Source: Allium sativum
Taxonomy: Eukaryota > Streptophyta > Magnoliopsida > Asparagales > Amaryllidaceae
Reading direction: 5' to 3'
Length of the DNA stretch: 64,000 nucleotides
Assembly (NCBI GenBank): GCA_030737875.1
Contig: CM060923.1
Coordinates: 489,888,453-489,952,452 of the forward strand
Of the stretch, positions 47,131-57,000 are shown piece after piece. The notes beneath the pieces are model-generated. The model did not search any database. It was not told the DNA's origin and saw nothing but the letters and a program-made list of their open reading frames with translations. A program made the translations under genes and the position numbers. How positions within the stretch are numbered: the stretch's first letter is position 1; each line of letters begins with the position of its first letter.

Positions 47131-48837
47131 TCATCCCTCGGGAGTGACCAAGACAATTCCAGCTCCGGACCTTCGGTCATTCTTAGCTCCATCTGTATAT
47201 AATTTCCACGGATTCATCTTTATCTCATCCTCGGATTTAACCACTCGGTCATTGATTATTTCCTCCTCTGGAATGGTGAACTCCGCAATAAAGTCTGCTA
47301 GAGCTTGCCCCCTGATTGACTTTCGTGGTTGAAAATTCAAATCAAACTGACTTAGTTCTATGTTCCATTTGATCAACCTTCCCGATGCTTCGGGTCTCTG
47401 CAATACCTGCCTCAAGGGCTGGTCGGTGTATATGGTTATTGGATGGGCTTGGAAATAGTGACGAAGTTTTCGGGATGCGATCAGGAGGCTGTAAGCGAGC
47501 TTCTCAATTTTTGGGTAATTGCGCTCTGCCGCTGCTAATTTCTTACTTGCATAATACACCGGCCTTTGTACTTTGTCTTCTTCTCGAACCAGAGCCGTGC
47601 TGATAGCATGAGCCGAGACCGCCAAATAAACAAATAATTCTTTGTGATCTACGGGCTTTGATAAAATCGGCGGTTTCTCTAGCAGTTCTAACAGATTTTG
47701 AAAGGCCTCAACACAATCCGGAGTCCACTGGAAGTTCTTCTTTCCCCTTTTTATCAAATCAAAGAACGGAACACATTTATCTGTGGCTTTGGAGATGAAT
47801 CTACTCAACGCCGCTACCTTCCCTGCCAGACTTTGGACGTCTTTAATTTTCCTCGGTTCTTCGATGTTTCTAATCGCTGCTATCTGGCTAGGGTTGATTT
47901 CAATTCCTCGGGAACTCACAATGAAGCCAAGGAACTTTCCCGATGCCACTCCAAATGAGCATTTCAGAGGATTCAATTTCATCCGGTACTTCCGCAAGAT
48001 ACCAAACATTTCCGCTAAATCTTGCGTATGACTGGAAGACTGCTTTGATTTGACAAGCATATCATCCACATAAACTTCCATAGTTTTTCCTATTTGATCA
48101 TAAAACATTCTATTTACCAAGCGCTGATAAGTAGCTCCAGCGTTTTTTAACCCGAATGGCATTACAACATAACAATATAGCCCCAAATTCGTAATGAAAC
48201 TCGTATGTTCTTTGTCTGGTACGTGCATAGGAATTTGGTTGTATCCAGAATATGCGTCCATGAAAGAAAGAAGTTCATGACCTACTGTCGAATCTACAAG
48301 CTGGTCAATTCTGGGAAGTGGGAAACTATCTTTCGGGCAAGCTTTATTTAAATCTGAAAAGTCAATGCAAGTCCGCCACTTTCCGTTTGGCTTCTTTACT
48401 AATACGGGATTCGATATCCAGTCGGGATAAGTCGAATCTCGAATAAATCCATTCTGTTTCAACTTCTCTACTTCCTCCTTGAGAGCAGCCGACCTCTCTG
48501 GGCCCAGCATGCGTCTCTTTTGCTTCACAGGCGGATGCTTCGGATTTACATTCAATTTGTGACTTATAATGGATGGTGATATCCCACACATGTCAGCATG
48601 GGTCCAGGCGAACACGGCTAAGTTTGCCTTCAAGAAGTCCGTTAGTTCTTCAGCACGACGTGAATCCAATTGAGAACCAATCTTCAAAACTTTCGTCGGA
48701 TCAGCTTTATCAATGGGAATTTCCACTGTCGCTTCATTAGGAGTTGCATTCCTAGCCTCTGGTTCCTCGTCTTTTCTGGGATCCAGATCTTCAGGCGTTC
48801 CTTTGGGCAACTCCTTCGGGGTCAATCTCTCTAATTG
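47131..48837 (-). CDS. pol: Tat pol, first part: reverse transcriptase and RNase H
   Basis: Follows gag in the same frame after a UAG. No AUG start is needed; the TTG near 48825 is not a convincing start. Reverse transcriptase: VLVKKPNGKWRTCIDFSDLN, FMDAYSGYNQI and the catalytic YVDD (48072-48061). The first RNase H/connection follows (YYASKKLAAAERNYPKIEK, IYTDQPLRQ), then the archaeal-type second RNase H begins at LYTDGAKNDRRSGAGIVLV and is cut by TGA at 47133-47131. Two RNase H domains in this order mark the Tat lineage. The TGA is probably a C-to-T change of CGA, as expected in methylated DNA. Confidence 0.92.
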   Translation of the reverse strand, partial: QLERLTPKELPKGTPEDLDPRKDEEPEARNATPNEATVEIPIDKADPTKVLKIGSQLDSRRAEELTDFLKANLAVFAWTHADMCGISPSIISHKLNVNPKHPPVKQKRRMLGPERSAALKEEVEKLKQNGFIRDSTYPDWISNPVLVKKPNGKWRTCIDFSDLNKACPKDSFPLPRIDQLVDSTVGHELLSFMDAYSGYNQIPMHVPDKEHTSFITNLGLYCYVVMPFGLKNAGATYQRLVNRMFYDQIGKTMEVYVDDMLVKSKQSSSHTQDLAEMFGILRKYRMKLNPLKCSFGVASGKFLGFIVSSRGIEINPSQIAAIRNIEEPRKIKDVQSLAGKVAALSRFISKATDKCVPFFDLIKRGKKNFQWTPDCVEAFQNLLELLEKPPILSKPVDHKELFVYLAVSAHAISTALVREEDKVQRPVYYASKKLAAAERNYPKIEKLAYSLLIASRKLRHYFQAHPITIYTDQPLRQVLQRPEASGRLIKWNIELSQFDLNFQPRKSIRGQALADFIAEFTIPEEEIINDRVVKSEDEIKMNPWKLYTDGAKNDRRSGAGIVLVTPEG

Positions 48838-48840
48838 CTA
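48832..48840 (-). promoter_or_regulatory. Readthrough-type stop between gag and pol (UAG CAA UUA)
   Basis: On the minus strand the gag frame ends GAC-TCG-GCA-TAG and continues in the same frame as CAA-TTA-GAG. UAG followed by CAAUUA is the leaky-stop context of tobamoviruses (CARYYA). A single stop between Gag-protease and Pol in one frame suggests Pol is expressed by translational readthrough. Confidence 0.75.
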
Positions 48841-51564
48841 TGCCGAGTCCCCCTTTGAGGGAGATGAGGCATCCTTATTCTCAACGCCAAGTCCTTTCAT
48901 CAACATCTTTAACTCGGCCACATAGCAGGCCCGTCCAGAAACCTGATCCCCTCTCATTACTCCAGTTCCGGCTTCGGTTGGGAACTTAAGTAACAAGCAC
49001 CAAGGGGCGATACAAACTCTAAATTCAGCGAGGGCAGGTCTCCCCAAAAATGCATTATATGGCGAATCTACATCCAATACTACGAACTGAAGCATTCGCA
49101 CTCTTCTACGTTCTCCTTGCCCCAGGGTCACGGGCAACTCTATGTATCCCATGGGAGCTGTCGTCGCTCCGTTGAAGCCTCTAATCCATCCTTCACAAGG
49201 TTTCAGATCTTCGGGCTCAAGCTTCATCTGATCAAATGACTTCTTGAACAAAATATTAACGGAACTTCCATTGTCTACTAACACCTTATGGACCAAGGCC
49301 GGCCCAATGGTGGTAGTAATAACCAACGGATCATTGGTGGGTGATTGTATCCCAGTATTGTCTCGGCTTCGAAATACCACGTCATCGAACATGGTCTTCT
49401 GTTGTTTTATGGAGGTGACATCTTCCAAATCATCACCTTCATTCACGTCTAGATGCTTGGCAGCATTCACATACTGATCCATTGATCTGAAACTTCGGAT
49501 TGCCGGGTGAGGTCCGCCTACTATGGAGTTGATGACAATTCCTTTACCTTTCTGCTGCGCTGTAGGCTTGGGGGCAGGTAGGATCTGCTTTGGAGCCTGC
49601 TCCCCTTGCCCCCTGTCCCTCGGGGCAACCTTGTACTCATCCAACTTTCCTTCACGCAGCAGCTTCTCAATCACATCCCTCAAATGTCGACATTCATTAG
49701 TTGAATGCCCGTGAGTTCCGTGAAACAAGCAAAATTTCCCTGTCACCATTTCTTTCTCGGTCGAATCACGAGGTGGCGGTCTTTTGTACTGTAACACATT
49801 GTACGTATCCAGGTAAATATTTTCCAGGGTGTCGTTCAATGGTGTATAATTCTCATAGTTCTGGAATCGGGGTCTTTTGTTAGGGTCACTTCCCCTACTT
49901 CTGTTTCTTCTGTTACCGTTTGGATTACGGTTATTGTTGTTGTTTCCCCCACTTCCAGTATTGCTGTTTCCACCCTTGTTTCCTACATTTACTTCAACCT
50001 TGCCAGAATTCTCCCCCGACTGTTTCACGGCGATATTACTCTGCACATTCTCCTTTGAAGCCGTCTCAGACTTTCGCTTTCGGTTTGCCCTGGCCTCCTC
50101 TCGCCTTAAATAAATATTGGCTTTTTCGTAGAACATCTCCCTTGTGGAGGGTGTCTTCCCAGAAAGGTAGTCTTCAAACTCAGATTCAGGATCGACTCCT
50201 TCCTTCAATGCCATCAGAATGGTGGGCTCATGTGGGTCACTGACCTCAGTTACAGCTTGGTTAAAACGATCAAGATATGCCCTTAAAGATTCTCCTGGTG
50301 CCTGTTTGATTCTCGATAATTCAATAACACTCTTGGACTTTCGGGCATGTAGTCGGAACTGGTTCATGAAACGCTCGCTTAGTTCCTTGTAATTAGAAAT
50401 CGAACGGGGAGGAAGTCGGGTAAACCAGAACAATGCCACATCTTCTAGGTAGATTGGGAATGCTTTGCACTTCACTTCATTAGGGGCAGCGGCAGCATTC
50501 ATGAGCCACGAATACCGCATCAAATGCTGTCCCGGATCAGTCCTTCCGTTGTACTTGTCCATCTGTGGCAAGTTAAAGCGTCGGGGAAATTGGAAGTTGA
50601 GGATATCGTCGGTAAACGGAGTATGGCTTCGCTCAATGCCATAATCTTCATTTGTATAATTCCGGCTCTCGGACATAATCCGGCGAACCATTGCCTGTAC
50701 ATCAGCACTAGTTAGGGGCGGCTCAGGTTCCCTGGCCCTAGTATCCGAGTTCCTTCTGGGCTCTTGCTCAGGAGATGCCCTTCTTCTTCGAGCTGCCTCT
50801 GCTCGACTCCGTTCCCTGCGTTCCCGGTCGATCTCGGGAGGAGGGGACTGGAGTCTTTGCCCCCGAGTGGGGTCATCGTTTCCTAATGCTCGTGCGATAT
50901 CCTCGCGAGATCCCAAAGATCCAAATGTCAGCTGCTCCACGTTCTGAGGTCGTTCGAGTGGCCTTCGTTCACGGGGCCTCTCTTCCTCGGAAGATGAAGA
51001 TTGATCTACTGGTGTGTGACGAACTGGTGATGGAGTTCTCTGTCGACGGAGCTCACCGATCTCCCGACTCATGAGCCTCATATTTTCCTGCATCATGAGA
51101 TTAGTGCGCTCGTGAACTTTCATGGCCTCCCTCGTGCTCTCAAGCATGTCAAGCAAGCGCGAGAAATCTCCTTGAGTGATGGGCGCAGATGGATTGACCT
51201 GATCACCAACCCTGGTGGCTGGAATTGGAGCATTCGTAGGGACTCGAGTAGAGGTTCCAGCTTCACCAAGCATCGGGTCGGATCGGAGGTAGGAAGTCGG
51301 ATCGGTTCGGAGCTGGGGAGCCTGGTCGGATCGGTGCGTGGCAAGCAGCTCAGGCCGGTTCAGATTGGGGGAATGCACTGTTTCAGAATCTCCTACCCGG
51401 ATCGGATCGGAGCTCTCCCCCTGCTGGCGGCTCGGATTTCCTGCGTTGGTTCTTCCTGCTGCTGAACTCTGCCCCCGAGACCTTGTTACAACAGCATTTT
51501 GCTGATCTTCGCCAGATCCATTTCCTCGAAAAGGTTGAACTTTCTTGCCTTTTCCTTTGGCCAT
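48838..51564 (-). CDS. gag: Tat-lineage Gag-protease polyprotein (908 aa)
   Basis: Intact ORF from ATG 51564, 143 nt inside the 5' LTR. The N-terminus is basic and disordered, with RSDP/RTDP repeats. The capsid domain spans about residues 320-500 (FPRRFNLPQMDKYNGRTDPG; FPIYLEDVALFWFTRLPP; SLRAYLDRFNQAVTEV). It is followed by a lysine- and asparagine-rich linker. A CCHC-like finger, CLFHGTHGHSTNEC, starts at Cys612. The protease active site is VDNGSS with Asp764, where VDTGSS or similar is usual. LGRPALAEF and KFPT follow. It assembles the particle and processes the polyprotein in the cytoplasm. It is the best-preserved gene of the window. Confidence 0.93.
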   Translation of the reverse strand: MAKGKGKKVQPFRGNGSGEDQQNAVVTRSRGQSSAAGRTNAGNPSRQQGESSDPIRVGDSETVHSPNLNRPELLATHRSDQAPQLRTDPTSYLRSDPMLGEAGTSTRVPTNAPIPATRVGDQVNPSAPITQGDFSRLLDMLESTREAMKVHERTNLMMQENMRLMSREIGELRRQRTPSPVRHTPVDQSSSSEEERPRERRPLERPQNVEQLTFGSLGSREDIARALGNDDPTRGQRLQSPPPEIDRERRERSRAEAARRRRASPEQEPRRNSDTRAREPEPPLTSADVQAMVRRIMSESRNYTNEDYGIERSHTPFTDDILNFQFPRRFNLPQMDKYNGRTDPGQHLMRYSWLMNAAAAPNEVKCKAFPIYLEDVALFWFTRLPPRSISNYKELSERFMNQFRLHARKSKSVIELSRIKQAPGESLRAYLDRFNQAVTEVSDPHEPTILMALKEGVDPESEFEDYLSGKTPSTREMFYEKANIYLRREEARANRKRKSETASKENVQSNIAVKQSGENSGKVEVNVGNKGGNSNTGSGGNNNNNRNPNGNRRNRSRGSDPNKRPRFQNYENYTPLNDTLENIYLDTYNVLQYKRPPPRDSTEKEMVTGKFCLFHGTHGHSTNECRHLRDVIEKLLREGKLDEYKVAPRDRGQGEQAPKQILPAPKPTAQQKGKGIVINSIVGGPHPAIRSFRSMDQYVNAAKHLDVNEGDDLEDVTSIKQQKTMFDDVVFRSRDNTGIQSPTNDPLVITTTIGPALVHKVLVDNGSSVNILFKKSFDQMKLEPEDLKPCEGWIRGFNGATTAPMGYIELPVTLGQGERRRVRMLQFVVLDVDSPYNAFLGRPALAEFRVCIAPWCLLLKFPTEAGTGVMRGDQVSGRACYVAELKMLMKGLGVENKDASSPSKGDSA

Positions 51565-51707
51565 GAGTCTTTGACAATCACTTCAACGAATATAAAAAAG
51601 CGGAGAAACTTAAGGATTCACTTCTTTGAACTCAACGGTCCAAAAAGTAGAAAGAGATCCCGGAAAATAAAGAATTTAGATGAGGATTCTCAGTGAAAGT
51701 ACCAAAA
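51565..51707 (-). other. Tat leader with candidate primer binding site
   Basis: Next to the 5' LTR the minus strand reads TTTTGGTACTTTCACTGAG. TGGTACTTTCACTGAG starts with the usual TGG and is the likely primer binding site, but it is not the initiator Met type and I do not assign its tRNA. The remaining leader is purine-rich. Confidence 0.65.
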
Positions 51708-52621
51708 TGTTAGACCCAAAAGTGGTTCTAACACCCAAATTGATTAGAAACAAGATGAAATGAGATAAAAATAAAAATTAACACGCAGAATTTATAGTGG
51801 TTTGGCGAAGAAATGCCTACGTCCACTTATCTTTCACTATATTCAATAATTCAGTTGCAAATACAATGTAAGATTCACTCAATTCCACTCACAACTTACT
51901 TTTGTTCACTCAATTAACTAAAACAAGAAATGAAAGATGATTTGGATTTTCCGGGAGTAATGGAGTTCGGATAATGGAGGTGATTGAATTCTCCAAGTGC
52001 TGAAAAAAGATCCTTCTCTTTGTCTCCAGACGGGGTATTTATAGGTGTGAATTTGCTTGAAACTTGATCCAGGTCGGGGCCACATGTCGTCCATCCCACT
52101 ATCTTCGGGTTCGGATGAACTATTATGTTGACAGCGCATCAAAGGAACGAACGTTATGGGTAGGAACTGGTCATAGCCGGTCCGGATATCCAGGCGCCTT
52201 TGCAGGAGAATAACAGGGAGCATGGGTTCGGGTCGGAGACGCGCAGATAAGGGGTTCGGATCGGGATACCCGATCCGAACCGGATTGGCTTGAATGCAAT
52301 GCTTTCTTCTTCTCTAATCTGCTCCGCTCCGATCCATTTTCGTGGCAAACAGGTGGCTTTCCGATCCAATCGAGATTTAGTTGCCCTCCGATCCGACTAG
52401 ATATGCCTTACCAATTTACTCAATAGGAGCTCACCGATCCGAACAGAGGACTCTTTCCGACCCGGACCGATGGTTTGCTCAGACCCGATCCGAACAGCTG
52501 CTGCTATCTAATCTAGATTGTAGTGTCTTCTCCAATCCGAACCGAAGTCTTCTAATTAAAAATGCTCTTCAATGCTTGGTTTCTTGACTTTGTGTTGCCT
52601 AGTTCACAAAGTAGGCTAACA
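51708..52621 (-). mobile_element. 5' LTR of the Tat-lineage element (914 bp)
   Basis: Same length as 38454-39367 with about nine differences. TATAAATA lies at 52043-52036 and the palindrome at 52253-52281. It is followed by the right copy of the GAAGA duplication (52622-52626), matching 38449-38453. Confidence 0.95.
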
Positions 52622-52626
52622 GAAGA

Positions 52627-54076
52627 CGACCCTATCTACTAGGTTAAAATTATTTGTTCACTTCTCAACTCCGGTTTCACTAAACCAATTTATTTTAATT
52701 AAATTATTAATTAATCCTTATCAACGAAAATTTTCAAAAATTCTGAAAATTTCCTAACACCTTAACTTTTTTAAAATATTTCGCCAGCACCTCCTTTGTA
52801 CTGGTCAATAGGTTAAACTCCTACTCGCCTCTCTGGGCCATCTCCACCCTAAAAGAAAATCAAATAGCCAAGCGGCTTGCCAATTCGGCTCATAAATCTT
52901 ATATTCAATAGAAATATAAACTTGTACCTTTTGTCGGCATATCATTATATCCTTTCCACCTGTTATCAATTCAGCAGATACAAGGGTCGTCCCAATCAAA
53001 TTCCAATCTGCTTTTATCCACAACACAACCATTCGCTTATATCCGAGCCAGATATCATTTCAACTTGAGTTTCTTCTTGATTCCCAACTCTTAACTTGAT
53101 TATCACATTACACTTCAAATTTTAATCTCACAATTCAAATTGTCTTGATATCATTCTAATTCAATCTCAGTTTCCACTTAACTGGCTTTATTTCAATTCC
53201 AATTTGCATTCACAAATTTCTGTTCAATTTGTTTTTAATTCAAACAGTCTTTTCTAGGGGTTTTTAAACAGCTTACTCTTTTCAAAAATCAAATTTTCCT
53301 TTTTTTTTGAAATTCAACACACACAACTTGTTTTTCCTAAAACAAATTCAAAACAGTATCTCTGGTAGTAATTTGTCACTTATAACTCGAAAATGAATAC
53401 TGATGATGCAGCTGTCATCATCAGAATCTATTTTCCAGTGATCGAAGTGAGTTCAATACTATAAAACCATTTCTAAACATTTCCACTTTGAAATTCATTT
53501 CAAAAATTTAATTCACACTACTTGTAAAACAATTTAAAATCTCCCAGGATCTTAAATTTTCCTTATTTTTAATCCAAATTCATTTACAAACACTTATCCA
53601 ATTCTCCAGAGTTTTAATTCAATTTCTGGTTTAAATTCAGAATTAATTCATTTTGTAACATTTATACGAATTCTACTTGGTTATATATATAACCATTTTA
53701 CTTTTATAATCTTACTCGATTATAATAACAACCAATATATCCAATATACTATAATCATTTCAATATAAATCCTTTATATCAAAATATAATTTGGGTAAAA
53801 TTATTTCACTTACCCTCTTTTTCAAAACATACCATGACGGTTCATCGTATTTGAGTGTTTAGTAACCCTTATCGATACAGTGGATCAAACTGATCAGCAA
53901 GAATTCACAAACTACTCAACCAATAAATCTCCACAAAATATTTTTTTTATATCAATAACAAATACGTTCACTCGTATATATACACTCAAACTCAATCTAG
54001 GGTATTACTAACCCTATCTCTACCGAGTCACGCCACAGATCCAAGGTAGTAACTAAACCTTTTCTCTGATACCAAC
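52627..54076 (-). mobile_element. 5' part of the internal region of element C (non-coding)
   Basis: About 1450 bp without coding capacity, colinear on the minus strand with the interiors of A and B. Shared landmarks are the GAGCC..TTGGC..GCCGCTTGGC block (near 52870-52895), GGCGAAAT with GGTGTTAG (near 52760-52790) and the leader hairpin. The primer binding site TGGTATCAGAGA (54074-54063) lies two bases from the LTR. With 38403-38453 the interior is about 1.5 kb. Confidence 0.85.
53376..53450 (-). other. Conserved leader hairpin with palindromic centre (element C)
   Basis: The outer stem TCACTT (53376-53381) pairs with AAGTGA (53445-53450), replacing the CACTC/GAGTG of A and B. Inner arms TGATGATG and CATCATCA (53401-53423) enclose CAGCTG, a palindrome different from both other elements. 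The structure is kept while the bases change. Confidence 0.62.
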
Positions 54077-57000
54077 TGTAATGACCCGGGTTTTTGGCGA
54101 TCTTGGTTATCCGATATACAACACATATCGAACATCCAAGGATCGAAAATACTGGATGATTAATGAAAGAAATTAGAGGGTGAGCATAGATAAGATAGAA
54201 ACTTAGAATAGAAGAAGAAGAAGAAGAAGAAGAACACAACATTTGAGTAAAACGAACCTCACAGAGGAACGAATAAGATATAATATATATAACATAACTT
54301 GAAATATACATCTGTACTTGAATATACATCATTATCAAAGTACAACACTTACAACATAGCGGAAATAAACTATAGCTATATGATCCTGAAGCCTCCAGCT
54401 CCAGCTCTTCAGGTATATCTGTAAATCCCGACTAGTTGACTGCCCGTACAAAATTGGGCACCCAAGAGTTTAGGGAAGACAACAAAATAAACTCCGGGTC
54501 AGTCATGGGACTGGTATGAGTAAAATAGTTTAAAACAGTTCGAACAAGTAAACGATATCTCATAAGACCACGCCGTATAATGGAACAGGTTTTTCCCTTA
54601 TGAGAATCCAAAATATCTTTATATCAAAAACCTTTTGATATTATAATAATGTCTATCAACCACAATAAAATAATCATCTAGAAGAAACGCTTTCATCTCA
54701 CGTTCTACATATATAGTATACAATCAAAACCGCAAGCACATATTGTGTAATGGATTTCCAACTATGACAAGGTATGGAACTACCTTTCGCTAGTGTACCT
54801 CTAGAAAGGAATACACTGGGTTCAACAAGAACATCTTGCAACCCGGCCACACATGACCGACCACTCATTTCGCTTGAGTGTATCTAATGTATATCACCAA
54901 CGGTTGGGATCAGCAACCGTTTCCCGAATGGGACAGTATCAACAATAGATTTTTAGAAATAAATGAAACTCTAGATCAGGTGATTATACACCCTACTTCG
55001 GAGCGACCGACTTAGCCATGCTGCCTGCCCGATTTTTGTCATTTCTCGGTTGATGAGGCTTGAGGTTACGCTTTATCATCACTTCAGATTCACATCGAAT
55101 GCCACATTGTCAGATCCATCGAAAATCACTAGTTGACATCTACAACAGTACATTACGTGTTAGCTAAAGAAGTTTCCTTCTCCGCTTCCACTCTTGGTAC
55201 GGTTGAAGAAATCAATGTACGTGACCTTTCTGGAAATACTCTGTCAGACATTCATCCATACAAGTCATCCAGGAACAGGATGAACCGAAGGTACTATTCA
55301 GTATATCCATCTTAGGCACTGTTATCTAAGACTTATACCATAGCCCTTGCACTTTACTCTGTCTTCAATTATCTTTGGCATATATGATTCACAACGCTTA
55401 TGCCAATACAGAGTGGTTCTTTGGATAATAATCCAACCGGTCTCTCCATATTAGCAACGTTAAAATGGTCAAAACTTTGATAGTCTGTGATTTGACCATC
55501 AAAGAAAAACTGGTGTGCAAACAACGATATTATTTCCAAATGGAAATTCTATCGATCAATCATCAAACACATATATATATCACCATTTTCTATGTTTAGA
55601 AAATATACGTTATTAACACTAGAAAACATTTCCATGGCTTAATTACAAATCACTATTCTTCCACATCTATCAGACTCTAACTATAAACTAACAAGAGAAA
55701 AATTTCGTAAGTATAAACCCCGAAGGCTGAAACCAACATCAGATCGATACTCAGGAAACCAATCAACTTGTTAATCTCTAGTCAGTTTCTAATTTTTTTT
55801 GAACTCTATATCTTTAACCCTATTTGATTAACTCTATTTGAATAATTCTAGTTCGTTTTTAACTCTAATCGATTAACTCTATTTGATTAACTCTAACTGG
55901 TAAACTCTAACTGATTAACTCTAACTGGTTAACTCTAACTGATTTATTCTAACCAATTTACTCCTTTCAAATAAACTAAATTCGATTTACTCCTTTAACT
56001 CTATTCAAATAAATTATATTTGATTAACTCCTTCTGATTAACTCAAACTAATTAAATCTAACTGATTAATTAACCCTCTTTGATTAACTCTAATTAATTA
56101 ACTCTAATTAATTAACTCTATTTCCTTTCATAATATCGTATTTATTTTGTAAATAAATATTTCCTTTTTATCTCTATTTTATTTGTAAATGGTTTACAAA
56201 TATTTCTCTTCTTATTTTTTTGACAAATATTTTCTTTTATTTTTGTTTTACAAATATATTCCTTTATATTTGATTAACAAATATAATTCCCTTTGAAAAA
56301 TCCCTATCTTTTATATATATAAAATCGATCGATTTTATATAAATTAATTATTTTCAAAATATACTTTGAAAATCTCCTTTCTACATTCTGGTAGTTCTTA
56401 TGGTATTTAACATACCAAACAACGGTGATCGATACCATTCAAACACATATAATCAACACAGATTATATATCACTTCATACATCACAGTATATGAAAAACA
56501 GAAAAATATATGTTGAGGAATCCAGTTGGATTCCTTCGACCTATTTACCTGCATCACAGATGTTAGACAACATGATTAACATCGATTTCACTTCGATATG
56601 AAATATTCTGATAGCAGCATCAACATATAAATATTTAATGCTTTATGTATATATATACATATATACATATATATATATATATAATTTCCACTAACTGACT
56701 AGCAGTTCAATCAAATAGTCAACACACAACAATCAACAGGTATTATCATTTCTAAGAATACATTGTAAAAATAGAACTATTCAGAGTTGGTGAGTTTTAC
56801 TCACATCTGTTCAAACGATGATTTCGCGATATTTTTATCTAACTTCAACTGACGTTTGAAATTAGACAAAATTCCAAACTCCTCAAAATGCTACCAAACC
56901 ACTGTCCATGCGTAGTGTTCTTCGATATGATCCCAGTACAACTTACGGTTCGTGAATCCTATCTCGTACGGGCAAGATACGGCATTACGAAGTTTATACA

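Noticed and set aside
49244..51465. Many + strand ORFs over the Tat gag and pol
   Set aside because: Shadows of the long minus-strand reading frame, without domain features.
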